A stretch of DNA of 64,000 nt from Chlorokybus atmophyticus (taxonomy: Eukaryota; Streptophyta; Chlorokybophyceae; Chlorokybales; Chlorokybaceae): NCBI GenBank assembly GCA_009103225.1, contig RHPI01000193.1:554650-618649 (forward strand), written 5' to 3'. A program made the position numbers and the translations under genes. The notes under the pieces were generated by a model that saw only the letters and a list, made by a program, of their open reading frames with translations, was not told the DNA's origin and did no database searches. Below, piece after piece: positions 36,516-48,681 of the stretch. Positions within the stretch are counted from its first letter, which is position 1, and each line of letters opens with the position of its first letter.

Positions 36516-36696
36516 GCAATAGCAGTTCATACCATTGACAATTCTGGCAATGTTAGTCCCCCTGCGCATGAAAACACCATTGATAGCTCCGCCAAGCTAT
36601 GCCCTTACAGGGGCGTGATGCCGAGGGTATGTGGCGTTTAGAAGATCGTCGGCGGCGCTGCCAGGGGCGTAGTGGGCATTGTGGTCGAGGTCCGGG

Positions 36697-37558
36697 ATGG
36701 ATTCCATGTTCGCACAGGGCGGGCAGGGTGCCGGAGGGGTGTCCTCGGTGTCAAACCCCACCAAGACTACCGATGGCACAATTAATGACAACAGTGACTC
36801 GGGCGATATCTTACAGGGCTCCCCCTCCGAGTGGGCAAAGGCACACCACAATACTGCCTCCAAGAAAATCCGACCCACCAGCAGCTGCGACCACGGCGAC
36901 ATGATTGAAGGGACCAAACAAGACTGGCATAACCAAGGTGCACGTGGGTTACGATGCACTGTCAATGCCACATGCTAGGGTTCTTTTATCTTGCACATGC
37001 ACAGCCTCAAGTATCTTGCACTTGACATACAGTGTCAATATGACATGCACACCCTCATGCACAACCTCCAGTGTCATGCACATGAACAGCATGACCAATC
37101 TCGCAGATGCACAGCCTATTTCTACTTGCGGGAGCTCACAAGTCGCAAAAGAGAAGCTGTGGAGTACCACGAACGGGTAATCCATGACCTCGTTTAATGT
37201 TTCCAGCGGTAATTAAGCAGTATGCTTGCAGATTGCCATGTTGGTCAGAGTGAACCAAGAGCAGCGCGGCAGGCTGACTGTCTGCCTGGCGGAGTGCAAC
37301 AAAGCGGAAGACGAGGTAAGCGTGTGTATGCTGATGGGCTAGTCCTCTGGCAGCACGCCACTCTTACAGCATTACCAAACGCAGGTGGTCACTCTCAAAG
37401 CGACCATCAAGCGCATGCGTGTGCACGGCGAGGCGCTGACATTCAAGCAAAAGGACGAAGTAGCCGCTGTACTGTCAGCGAGCGAGGCAGCGGATGAAGA
37501 TGACTCCGGCGTTGAAGCAGAAGACTCGTCGGAGGAGGAACATGAGGAGGGGGTTTGA
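36697..37558 (+). CDS. Unknown 186-residue protein with acidic C-terminus
   Basis: Four exons, 36697-36937, 37115-37176, 37232-37315 and 37385-37558, have proper GT-AG borders and join in phase, which strongly supports a real gene. The protein starts MDSMFAQGGQGAGGVSSVSN. Its middle is helical and basic (YFYLRELTSRKREAVEYHER, IAMLVRVNQEQRGRLTVCLA). It ends in VLSASEAADEDDSGVEAEDS plus a run of Glu. No known domain is recognised. It is divergent from the transposase and shares its palindrome cluster, so it may be an accessory gene of the element, for instance a DNA-binding or chaperone-like partner. That role is a guess. Confidence 0.6.
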
Positions 37559-40500
37559 GGAGGAGTTCTGAGGCAGGCACCACGGGTTGACAAGCTGCAC
37601 ATGAGGCCGACAGCTAGACTCAATGTTATAGGGTAGTTTCATGCGCAAGTCGGCTGCTCAGTTGTAAGTGGACATACTCTCACCACTGCCCGTACATTGT
37701 ATATATTGTGGGCGTTTAGGTGCAAGACCAAACAATCAGTCCAAGGTTTGTACAAGCTGCATGGCATGTTAGTGGCTTACGGCAAGAATTGCCAACTTTT
37801 GTCAAACGGCAAGGGTCACATATTAACAGCAGTGTAACGGCAAAGAAACTGCCGGCTATTGCTGTCAGCTGTCCGTAACTACCGGCTAGCGGCCGTCTGT
37901 GCATATCGACCAAAGGGTAACTGGTTGACAACGCTCGGCCGGTTAGTGCCACTGACAACCACTTTCGGCTCGCGGCCGTCTGCGTCAGTCCACTTAAGCC
38001 AACGGCAAACCCAACAGTCCAAAAATAATATTTCAGGCAGCGACAGGCAGGCTCAGGCAGGCTCAGGCACCAGTCAGTCCCTTAGTCCTTAGTCAGTCAC
38101 CGTATAAAACTTGCGACGTATATGATCCACATGTTGCTAGCGCATTGGAGAAGCAGATTGCGCACGGGTGTAGCGTGCGATGGCGAAGGCCGCCCCAGCC
38201 TGCATTACATCGTCCGTCGGCACCTCTATTACTGCCAATAACTAAAAAACGGTCTTGAACTTCGAGTATGGCTATGATAAGAATGTTGTGGCCTCATTTG
38301 TGCATGCATGTGCGGACGCATGTACGTGTCTGTGTGTTTGGATGCATGCATGTTAACTTGCGCGTACGTGCGTGAGGTTGTGCGTGCGTGCTAGTGTATG
38401 CGTGCATTGACCGCAACGTCAACACCAACAGCAGCGCGTGGAGCATCTGGCATTGTTGATTGCATTGGACATTATGAAGTTGACAAATGACAAAAACCAC
38501 TAGTGACCGTCACCAAGGGATGCCAGAGCTTCTGCACTCATTTTCACGTGGACATTGAGCCCCAACTGCAATTTCAACATCCTACTCCTAACAATATTAC
38601 ACATGCACATGTGACGAACAAAACATACACACAACCCAGTTTCGTGTGAGCATTTGGTCGGGTCGATATAGCTAGTAGCGTCAGCATGGCACGCTTCACA
38701 ATGCAGCAAGCCGCTTGATGAGGGTCACAATAGCATATTGGAGTATAATGATTAGTAGTCACATGGATCCAATAGCAATCAGGTAGAGAAGTTGTATGTA
38801 AGGCGAAAGCGGTTGCAATCAAGCAGCACAATGATATACGCCGTGCACATCGCCTGGTTAAGAAGAAGACCCTTTTTAGTGGTGATGGCTTTTTATGTTG
38901 GGTGGTCAAGCAGATTTAAATCGGAGCATCATGTAAAGTGATGAAAAAGATCAAGGAGATATGCACATCAACAGGTCTTGCAAGTCAACAATCGCTTCCG
39001 CTTCGTAATAACCACATGCAAGAACCATGCAACATGGCCTAAACGGCTGCACTTGGGGCTTCTTCGATACAGAAAAAGCCATTGAACCAGCAACTCTGCA
39101 TGATTGTTTCCTGTCATCATGCGCTTTTTACAGGCTGTGCTTTAACCCATCACTACCACAGGAGTCTGCTAGTCATGGTGGTCGTCAACGTGGTCCTACT
39201 CAAGTCTGACTCTACTGGCGATGTGGCAGGTAAGGCATGCTTGCAGACTGACAGGGTTGGGCCGTAGAGTAGTGAAGTAGGTAGTAGCAGGTAGTGTGTA
39301 CCTAGCCCGGTGGTCGTGATGGAGGTGAGTGTGATTGTTGTTAAGTGTCCATGCATGTGTCGTGCATGTTGCATACATCACGTGCATATTCTGTACACTA
39401 CATGGTTTTTGTACCATTTGGTACTTGCACTACAATCTGCTACAACACCACTCTTACTGTTGCTGCTGACAGTGTAAAGTTCAGGGCTCTATTCGACTGA
39501 CATTTACACTGATTGCAAACAGTACTCATGCTGTCCTCTCCCTACAAGCTAACGTATTCAGATACAAAGGCACCTGACAGGGAGGCTTCAACACTAATAC
39601 AATCAAACACCAAGTAGTTTTGTACAATATTGTTGTTGTTGTTGTTGTTATTGGCCAACACATACCTTATTCTGCGGCTGTAGGCTAAGGTGCGTCTCTC
39701 CTTCTCCGGGCCAGCGCTGATTTGTGAGTATGCTTACTCAGCATGGTCATGCTCATATGAGCATGACGATGCTGAGGGGTGAGAGCAGATCGGGGAGGAG
39801 GATGTTGCGTAGGAGGAGGAGGAGGAGGAGGAGGAGCGAGGCTTAAAGGGAGGGGTGGGATCGGTGTGGTCTTCATAGGTAACGGACAGGGAAGATGCCA
39901 TCGCCCAACTTGGTGGCTGCACACACACACACGCGCGTGCGCGCAGATGCACGCGCATGCAAGCAGGCGCATACACAAACATGCAAACTGCAGACACATG
40001 CATACAGATATGCACATGTGCAGGCGCGGGCACGCACACCCCCACACGCACCCCCACATGCAACGCCCACATTCCCACACATGCACAGAACGGCGGTGTT
40101 GTTGGGCTCAATGCAACATCAACTGCGTACACATGTACATCCAGTGTCATACACAATAATGAGATATCTGTAGTAGACAGTGTCAAAACACTTGTGAACC
40201 TGTATCAGTTGCAGTGCGTTGGCTTCTCGGGTATGTCAGCCTTGTCAGTTAAGCACACGCACATGGCTCTGGTTGCGCAACCAGCACACATACACGCGTG
40301 ATAGCCCGCACACCAAAGCAGTCAAGTGCAACACTACCGTTCTTTCAATCCTTCCGTAGACATCCACACCACTGCATGCACGTAATCTGACAGCATGCTA
40401 TATATATCGTTAAGCAATCCACATGTATGCCTCTGATTCCACTGATCTTCAACATCAGCTCAGCCAATATCACCTGTGTGTATGTGTCTGTTACAAAAGT

Positions 40501-42073
40501 TCCCTCGCACAAATAGTATCAATAAAGGCCAGAACTACCTTGCCTTTACCAGTGCATTGACCAGTACTGTAACAGTATTGGGACGGGTCTATAATTTGAT
40601 TGTCTAAAGAAGGGCAAGACACGAACAGTTCGTGTCTTATTGATATTAAGCTAGCTTAATTATGGTAAAGACATCATGAGTCAAGTTGTTTTGTCACCAG
40701 CTCTGGCTTGATTTGAAATACCTGACCACTGCGCACTCAAGACAAGCTGGCATGTGGTACCTGTGCAGGGAGAGTATGGCCTACCTCTGGTCGTATGCTT
40801 GGGTCAACGCCGCCGCGCCTGAGTTTGCGCCTAGTGGCTGTACACAACAGAGCTCCTGCGCAAAGGTTAAGCACGCTTTGAGCCGTAACAAAAGCTGCCA
40901 CTGTCTCCTGATATTTTTGTTGCTTTGATATTTTGTGGCATAAACCCGAAACTAGCTTACGGCAAACAGCTGGAATGCGTTGCTTGCAAGCGGCGGCGGC
41001 AGCGGCGAAGAAGGAAGCACAGGAGGAGGACGAGCATGATAGGAAGAGCAGAGAGGAGCATGTAGAGGACGAGACGCAGCAAAACTGAGCTGGTGGGTTG
41101 AAATTATCTCCTTAGTTTATACCAAGCTGGCTAGTCCTGTGCATTGTCGTGCATGGACTTTCTCTGTGCTATGACTTGCAGCTTGTTGATGGCTAAGGTG
41201 GCTCACATAGCGAAGGGGATTGCATGGAACTGTTTGCGTACACAGTGCTTGTTGTCGCTCCTGGACAGTAGCCCACTAGTCATCCACGAAACGAGCCATG
41301 CATGAAATGCACAACTTCTTGCTGTTGTGTCATCAGCAACTGGAGAGAGAGCAGCTGGTTGCTTGTGGCGTCAGACGTATGATGGCAGCAGCATGCTTCG
41401 TTCGTGGCCCGTCTGTGCGGCCATCCAAGCTTCCAGATTGCGGTGTTTCAGAGCTGGTGAGCACAGTTTTAGGCCACTGAGGCTGAGAGGACCACGCGCC
41501 AGGCAGGTGAGATGGCAACATGCTCCCATGCCAGTATTTCTTTGTAACAACTCGCAGTTGGTTCACTGCTACGCTAAAAGCTCGACAAACGTTGCCACTG
41601 GCACTTTCATAGCTGCAACAGTGCTTCGCTGGCCCAGTTATAGCTGTGTGATCACAGCTGTCACTGAGCTTGCTGCTGCTAGAAGCAGCTAGCTCAATGA
41701 CCACTGTAAGCATGGTGAAGGTCATGTGTTCGCGCCTGTGCTATACATACACACACACACGTACACACTCTCACCCACTCAGTTTGCCAATGCACCCATA
41801 GCTGCACGCTACAGCTGCTTGGTTCATTAAAGGCTGTTACAAAGAAACATGCAGCTTGACCAATGACAGCTGCGAACATAATGGAGTTTGTGTTGCACCC
41901 AGTGTGAAGTGCTTGTTGTTGGGAGTACGCTGCACGATCCTGTGTGATCCGTTGAAAGGCACTCTCTGATGGCTGACATCGGCTTGATGCGCAGCTGACC
42001 ATAATGATGTTGGGAACTTCCATCGCAGAGAAGCGCATTGTCAACGTTTGGGGGTGTGTCTGATATCCTTGTA
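37559..42073. other. Gene-poor region with short repeats
   Basis: No gene with convincing exons. It holds a block of GGC-rich words around 37790-38030 (CGGCTAGCGGCCGTCTG repeated as CGGCTCGCGGCCGTCTG), an AGGCTCAGGC tandem at 38045-38070, a GTT run at 39629-39650, CA-rich DNA at 39910-40090 and a CACACA tract at 41745. On the minus strand at 39899-39734 a Ser-rich frame (MASSLSVTYEDHTDPTPPFK) could be a first exon. On the plus strand 40990-41088 encodes an Ala/Lys/Glu-rich stretch. Neither is supported further. Confidence 0.35.
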
Positions 42074-44276
42074 ATGGCTATTATTGCCTGTACTCGCAGT
42101 CGGTGTTACGTTTGCGCTGAGCTGTGTTGCAGCTGCCCTACAGAGGTGCTGGAGTTCCCGGCCACAACAGCAACCAAACTGCAGATATGCTTCCTGCCTG
42201 GAAACCCTGTAGGTATCTCAGAGACACACTCCCATGAAGGCAGAACCATGCATCAAGAATGCTTGCAGTGTGTGCTGGATAGAAGCAGGCACTTTATCTT
42301 TGAATGCCTGATCAATGCATACTTTGCGCATGCTTCATGACTTATATGCAGGGTGTAATTGCATACTACGCAAGGTTCTTGTCAGAGTTGCACACTGCTT
42401 TCAACGGGCAAGCTACTGTTGTCGGTAAGCCAGTCACCAGTAGTGTTTCGGTTTTACTGTCTTTTGGTCTACTTTCTGCCATGACTTATTTGAAGCGCCT
42501 TGGTTGATTTCCTTGCAGGGCTCGGGTATGCCGGCCATGGTGGAAAGGTGAGTTGGCATATCCAACCTTCGCACTGTTTTAATGCACGTGCATGTTGTAC
42601 TAGCATGTATTCATCACTTGCAAGTACCAACCTTGCGTTTGCGTTCACTGCACCGAAACCATATCCTGCTTCACATGTACGTGTTCGTTAATGAACTATG
42701 GTTGTGAAGTCAAGTACTCAACATGCGATTGCATCTACTATGCTGCAACAATGTTCTGCTTCACACGATTTGCATCAGGGCATGGATGTTGCTCAGGCAC
42801 AGTTCATGTCATTTTCACATACAACACCCACCAGGACGTACGTGGCAGTCAGCTGTACGGGCTTCGTGATCAGATTGAACACAAGCTGGCCTTCCTCGAC
42901 AGCATGGATGAAAGCCTCCCAGTTGTGCTGGTAATACGACAATACATCTGGCGTGCGTGCAAGCATGCGTGCACGCGCGCATGCGTCCGTGCGTGTATAT
43001 TTTATGATAGAATCCCTTGTATGATGTTGCACTAAAATAGTGTACTTGTCCCTGCACTGAACATGATGTGCAATGAGATGCAGCTTGCTGAGCAGTGTGT
43101 GTGGCTTGCAGATTGGCCATTCCATTGGGAGTTACATGGTGCTGGAGATGTTGCGAAAGAGGCCGGAGCGGGTACATTGTGGTACCGTTTCAAGCTTGCG
43201 CAGCACACTGTTGCACATGGTTGCATGATTTCTTTGTCTGACAAGTATGGACGTTCGTGTGCTTCAGGTGCAGCAGGTGCTGGGCATTCACCCCTTCATC
43301 ACCATGAACTTGGACTCAAGTAGGCAGCGGTTTCTGGCTCGCATAGCACGGTAAGTCCGTCAGCAGGTTGTCTGCAGTGCATCAGTCTTGTACATGGCTG
43401 AGACACACCTGATGACAGATGCAGTAGACACCAAGTTGCATCGTTGACGTCGGCGTGCTCTCGCGTGCGTGCACATGTGCGTGTGTGTAAACAGGTTGGC
43501 ATTGTGCCGCTGGCTTCTGGCCGTGTCCATTGGTGCAATCGGGCTGCTTCCTTATAAAGTCAAGGAACAGCTCGTCAAGTCACGGTTCGGTGATACAATG
43601 GACCCTGACCTCATTAAACCCACAGCAGAGGACTTGCTGCAGGTCCGTATACTACTGTGCAAGCACTACTGACTGGCCATTTGCATGTCCAAGCTATTGT
43701 ACACTACAGTTGCATGCTGTAACCTGACCAGCATGATCATCAAGTGTTCAAGCCATGGTCGCGCTGCTGTAACCATGTGTGAATGCAGTACCACAATGGA
43801 GCCCAGTTCAGCTTTTTGGGCAACACTGAGTTCCAGCAGGTACGGAATGCGCATCTCATGTGTATGATGCTGTTGAGCTGCACTCTAGAGCTGCTCATAA
43901 AGTATTGTTGTGCAGCTTGTTAACGCACCTGACTGGGCATTCATGAATGATAACAAGGAGCGCATCGCTTTCTTGTTCAGTGAGGATGATTACTGGGGCC
44001 CTATCACACACCACAACGAGGTGAACCAAGCATGCATACTGAACTGTTGCATCCATTGACATGCAACAGCACGCATTGGTACTGATGTTGTATGCATCTC
44101 AGATTCAAGAAAGAGTTCCAGGCATTCGCTTGACAATTGAGCAGCATGGCTGCCGTCATGCGTTTGGCCTTACAGCAGCCGGTTCGGGCCTCATCGCGTT
44201 GGAGTGTCACAAGCTGTTGACCATGCAAGGGTCTATTGCGGCGACACTGGCATCAGCTTGTAACGCCATTGATTGA
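42074..44276 (+). CDS. LDAH: Lipid droplet-associated hydrolase (LDAH) homologue
   Basis: LDAH proteins are alpha/beta-hydrolases on lipid droplets linked to sterol ester and neutral lipid turnover. Ten exons, 42074-42208, 42352-42424, 42519-42547, 42835-42930, 43112-43171, 43268-43350, 43495-43642, 43789-43839, 43916-44020 and 44103-44276, join in phase to 317 residues. Human LDAH is about 325. Family marks are LQICFLPGNP then GVIAYYARFLSELH, GYAGHGG, YGLRDQIEHKLAFL, the nucleophile elbow IGHSIGSYMVLEML, an acid in FLFSEDDYWGP and the His in CRHAFGL. The serine-acid-histidine triad is therefore complete. The exact start is uncertain: 42074 is the nearest in-frame ATG, and an earlier exon is possible. 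Confidence 0.88.
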
Positions 44277-47200
44277 TGTTTCGCAGGAGTTAAGTAAATT
44301 TAGTCGTCTTTAGTAGTGGACCACCAATAGTTGTCGTTGTGTTTGATGTTACACATGTTGCAATTGATTCATTTCATTATAAGGGGAAAGTACGAACTCA
44401 TGTGCTAGAATCAACAGGAGATTCACTTGAGGTTGGGATAAGCGACAATTTGCTAAAGAGAATCAACTTCTTGCAATGCACGGGCAATGCTGAAGAATGA
44501 AGTAGCTGAAGCAGACATTTGAAGGTCTTGCAATCTGCTGCGTCGTAGAGTACACAAAATGCGATGTGGGGTGGTGCATGCAAGTAGTAGCACACTCACA
44601 CAACATGCACGCAGCAACCAGCAACACTGGTAGGTATGTTCAGTTAACCACCGGGCCAATCTACTTCTACTTCTACTACCTCCACTACTTCCTAGCAGTC
44701 GTAATCACCTGTGGACGGCACGTGTAACAACGTCAGGCCAACGCAGTATCGACTCTGAGCAGCGTTACAGCAAGACCATGCAGCGTGCGAATGCGCTCCC
44801 CCTCTCTCCTCTTCCCCTCTCTCTCGCCTCCTCCCTCCCTCTCTCTCTTCTCTCTCCTCTCACGCCCTCTCTCCCTCCTCCCATGCCCTCTCAGTCATCA
44901 CACGCCCGCCTCCGCCTTCACATGCTTGTGCCGTAACCCTCGCCGCTTTGTGTGTGAGGCAGGGCCCCTCTGCCCCGCCCCTTCTGCTCTGGCTCCTTCA
45001 GTATCAGCACGCAGTGCCTCTACTGGTAGCGTGTGGCGTAGCAGTGTTGGCAGTTAGGTGCTGGTGGTGGGGTTGGGTGGTGAGGTTAGGCTGCTATGTC
45101 CTCCGCACGAGCAGGGTGATTTACCACTCATCTTGCTCCCTGCGCACTTGTGTTGGTAGTGGCTTCGTCTTCAAGACTTGGTACGCCATCTTGAACAGCA
45201 GGGCTGGTGGTGTGCAGGGAGACGTAGGAGTTGTCACGTAGCATCTTCTGTCTCAACGTGACTAGCAGGCGCTTGAGCGGATGGCCATCCTCCCGCATGG
45301 CCACCAGCAAGTCCACCATGGCGCGAACATGTTGAGGTGGAGGTGTGTTGCACGATGACGCCGCCACTGCAGGTCAAAGCTGGCATTCACACCAATCAAA
45401 TTGCTGCAAGAGGTCGTAGTGTTGATGCTTGACTATAATGTTGTAAAATTAAAGGTTTGTAGCAGGATGTGGCTACGCTTCTGCTCCGTCGTTCGTGTAG
45501 TATTGAATCCACATTGCAGTGGCGTAAATGCCATGATATTGTTTATCAATCCAACTATGATGTACCTCTGGCAATTGCACTTTGTGCCCACCATCGTGCC
45601 ACACAACAGTAGCATCGCCTGAAAGGCTTTGCTCGGCCACTTGCTGGCGTCAGCCAACGATGTTTTAGAGTCCGTAGCAATAAAACGTGGAGCCGGTGGT
45701 ACTTTGTGCAGTGTAATAAGCAAGGTAAAGATGTGGCAATCATAGCTCCTTGCCCGAGCGGGAGCCATGCTCGCGGTATCAAACTTCATGCTGTTGCAGC
45801 ACCACGGGTATTGGTATGGTAACGCGTTTTTATGTTGCCATGAAGATCTCTGTCGCAAAGCAAGTCAAGTAATTCTTCTTGCAGACCACAACGATAGTCC
45901 CACCGCACTCATGCCACTTATGTGAGGATGTACCGTTGCTGCAACCGCCTCAGTGCTGCTGCGTCTTCATCTGTCACGATGTTCTGTTGCACATGGCGTT
46001 GTTGATGTGGTATTTCAGCGATGGCGTCTGCACGGTCATGCACCATTCAGAGCAACGTTGCCGAACATGCTTGCAGTGCCATTGGTTGGCCGCATTGTTC
46101 ATCAAAATGCTGGGCAAACTGCTGTACTATTGCTGTTACTGCTGGCACACAGACCCTCACGTCTGCTAATACAGGATGACGAAACTTTGTTTCTCTGCAG
46201 AGTATCTATTGCAGCGCCGCTGAATTTGTAACCTTATTGTAGTCGCAGATTATCACGTGGCCCAACTGTGGGTGCCCAAAGGACCTCGAAATGCCGCTTC
46301 GCAAGCGCATGGCGACGACAGGACGACCAACTGTTGTTGCGCCGACGAGTTGAATATCTCGCGGGTGCTATTGCATACTGTGCGGCCTATTGTTTTGCTG
46401 CAGCGTCAAATTAGCAGCGGGACTCCCATGCATGCTCTTGCATGTGGTGGTAGGGCAGCTCGTATCGCTAGGTGGGACAGCAACTGCTGCAGTTGCTGGT
46501 TATCCGCTGCGACATTTTTAAAAGAACACGCTACCACAAGACGGGCGTCGCGACTATGTGGCAGGGCGGTTGGGTAATTACGCAACCCTCATGGAGCTGA
46601 TGTCAATGCTCGAGCATGCGCTGGCTGCATCTGTATGTATTCTGTTGTACTCTGGCTCGCGCATCATCTTGTAGAGATTAATCAATTTAACAGTGCTATG
46701 TAGATGAAACTTTCTGTTCAAGCTCTGCATTAGCTTAAACAGAGCGCAATTGTTGCATTATAAGCCTGTCCGCGCCTATTGATGCAATGAGTTTAATCTT
46801 TCAGCGTGTCACGAGCGTTTCCGCGTATCGATGCAAGAATCTCATTCGGTTTGCGTTGCCTCTTCAATCAATGTAATGTAATATATCAAAACACCATAGC
46901 CAGTTGCTAAGCTAGCTACAACCGTGAAACCCACTACCCTGAGAACCGCATAATGTCGATGAGTCCATTCTGATGCTTCATTGAACGACGTACAAAAGTC
47001 CTTCTGCAATGGCATTAGTGATTCAACTCAATGGCAAAGAAGGACCCGTGCACACTAAGAGTTATAAGCACTCACACGGTAAGGCTCTGTAGAGATTCCG
47101 CGCCGTGCACCATGAATATGAGTCTGCAATTGCTTTGTCAAGATTGCGGTACTTCAAGCGAGGGGCTTATGTTTCATACAACGAACATGAGTTCCAAGCA

Positions 47201-47851
47201 CGAGATCTCGTAGCAAATGGACTGATTTGTGTGGCAAAGCAATATGCACAGCCAAATAACACATTCAGCGAAGGGCCTCAAGCAGCTTTGACTCGGAGTG
47301 CTATGTGTAGGTAATGGCACTGCAAAGGCAGCATCACGGCAGCTCTGTGTTGGTTACTGACTACACAAGTAAGCGTAAAACCCCCTAGACAACTATTGTA
47401 TTGATAACCAACACTACTCAACACGCAGAAGCAGCACAGCAGCAAAAGCCACGTCTCAAGCATGCGTGCATGCTCGAGAGCTTTTGCACTCTCTTAAGGT
47501 GTTCAAGGAGGCACAGTGAGACCCACCTGAAAGGAGGACTTGCAAAGTCGTCTTGCGAGCCTAGACCAGGCCCGGCCTGATGACATCCTTCTCTGTTCAC
47601 ACCAACCCGCCACCTTGCAGCGAACAACCGCCAGGACCAACGTGTTCGGAGCGGCTGGCCGCGCTCACCATTGTCTTTAACTGAATTAAGGCCGCGCTCT
47701 TCCTTACACCCCCACTCCCACGTCCTCCTCATCCACTCTGCCTGCCCCGCCCTCCTCCTGCGCCGCCACCACCACCGCCGCCCCCCCACAACCTTATTTT
47801 GTTTAATGAAATAGTTTCTCGTTGTATAAAGTACCTGAGTGGGAGCAATGG
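44277..47851. other. Intergenic region with no clear gene
   Basis: A CT-rich tract (44795-44880) and a following part resemble 48900-49270, so they are a dispersed repeat. Weak minus-strand frames exist: one at 45367-45128 includes VDLLVAMREDGHPLKRLLVT, and another at 45858-45433 includes FIATDSKTSLADASKWPSKA. All three plus-strand frames are also partly open there, so I do not call a gene. 46600-47000 is AT-richer and empty. Confidence 0.3.
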
Positions 47852-47925
47852 GATTCCGTGGTGTAGTTGGTTATCACGTCAGTCTAACACACTGAAGGTC
47901 GCCGGATCGAGCCCGGCCGGAATCA
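47852..47925 (+). tRNA. tRNA-Val (anticodon AAC)
   Basis: The cloverleaf is complete. The acceptor stem GATTCCG (47852-47858) pairs with CGGAATC (47918-47924) and is followed by discriminator A. The D arm is GTGTAGTTGGTTATCAC. The anticodon stem TCAGT/ACTGA encloses loop CTAACAC with anticodon AAC at 47886-47888. The T arm is GCCGG-ATCGAGC-CCGGC. No intron is present. A TTTT at about 47936 may be the Pol III terminator. The B-box GATCGAGCC deviates slightly from the usual GGTTCGANTCC (T-loop ATCGAGC), so it may be a slightly diverged copy. Confidence 0.92.
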
Positions 47926-47941
47926 GTACTGTAGATTTTGT

Positions 47942-48681
47942 CACTTTTCCCACCACTGGTGACATGTTACTGCTCAGGTAAACGCCGCTGTCTTTGTCGT
48001 CGCCATTATGCACACCCAGCGGAGCGCCAAGCAGGCCTTTACCACTCACGGCATGGTACATATGCACAACAACACTTTTCCCACCACTGGTGACATGTTA
48101 CTGCTCAGGTAAACGCCGCTGTCTTTGTCGTCGCCAATATGCACACCCAGCGGAGCGCCAAGCAGGCCTTTACCACTCACGGCATGGTACATATGCACAA
48201 CAAGCGTACCGCTCTGTGTGCGGGTGGTCCACGTGCATGTACGAGGCACTGAGTGGCTCGGGACTTGTCTTGTGTGAGTCCACGATTGTGCTGTTCTATA
48301 GACTAAGTGTAAAGTGTTTTGCGTGCATGCCATCAAGAGTGGACTGCATGCGGAGCGCCAAGCAGGCCTTTACCACTCACGGCATGGTACATATGCACAA
48401 CAACACTTTTCCCACCACTGGTGACATGTTACTGCTCAGGTAAACGCCGCTGTCTTTGTCGTCGCCAATATGCACACCCAGCGGAGCGCCAAGCAGGCCT
48501 TTACCACTCACGGCATGGTACATATGCACAACAAGCGTACCGCTCTGTGTGCGGGTGGTCCACGTGCATGTACGAGGCACTGAGTGGCTCGGGACTTGTC
48601 TTGTGTGAGTCCACGATTGTGCTGTTCTATAGACTAAGTGTAAAGTGTTTTGCGTGCATGCCATCAAGAGTGGACTGCATG
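47942..48681. repeat. Nested tandem repeats right after the tRNA
   Basis: A unit beginning CACTTTTCCCACCACTGG is at 47942, 48073 and 48404. The first two are 131 bases apart. A larger 331-base unit (48073-48403) repeats as 48404-48681, including GTACCGCTCTGTGTGCGGG at about 48207 and 48538. Copies are almost identical, so the duplication is recent or an assembly artefact. Frames inside repeat with the units and are not taken as genes. Confidence 0.85.

Larger units (their letters stand above)
26366..36530. mobile_element. Plavaka-like (CACTA-type) DNA transposon with OTU, RING and DNA methyltransferase genes
   Basis: The core is a Plavaka-type transposase (minus strand, 36181-33069). It converges on a plus-strand set: OTU-protease protein, RING-like protein, and Zn-finger/Tudor/cytosine-5 methyltransferase. 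Very similar palindromes lie at both outer ends (26492-26533 and 36337-36374). No terminal inverted repeat or target-site duplication was found, and two flanking genes (24356-26189 and 36697-37558) point outward from the same palindromes. The element may therefore be larger, about 24.3-37.6 kb. Plavaka transposons are best known from fungi. The accessory genes here are not something I know as a standard set. Confidence 0.6.

Noticed and set aside
24356-37558. A Maverick/Polinton, giant-virus insert or KDZ transposon
   Set aside because: No DNA polymerase B, capsid or packaging ATPase is seen, and the transposase core has the Plavaka-type SDKT region with an N-terminal finger.
44785-45057. Ser/Leu/Pro-rich 90-codon frame
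   Set aside because: It is produced by a CT-rich tract that recurs near 49080.
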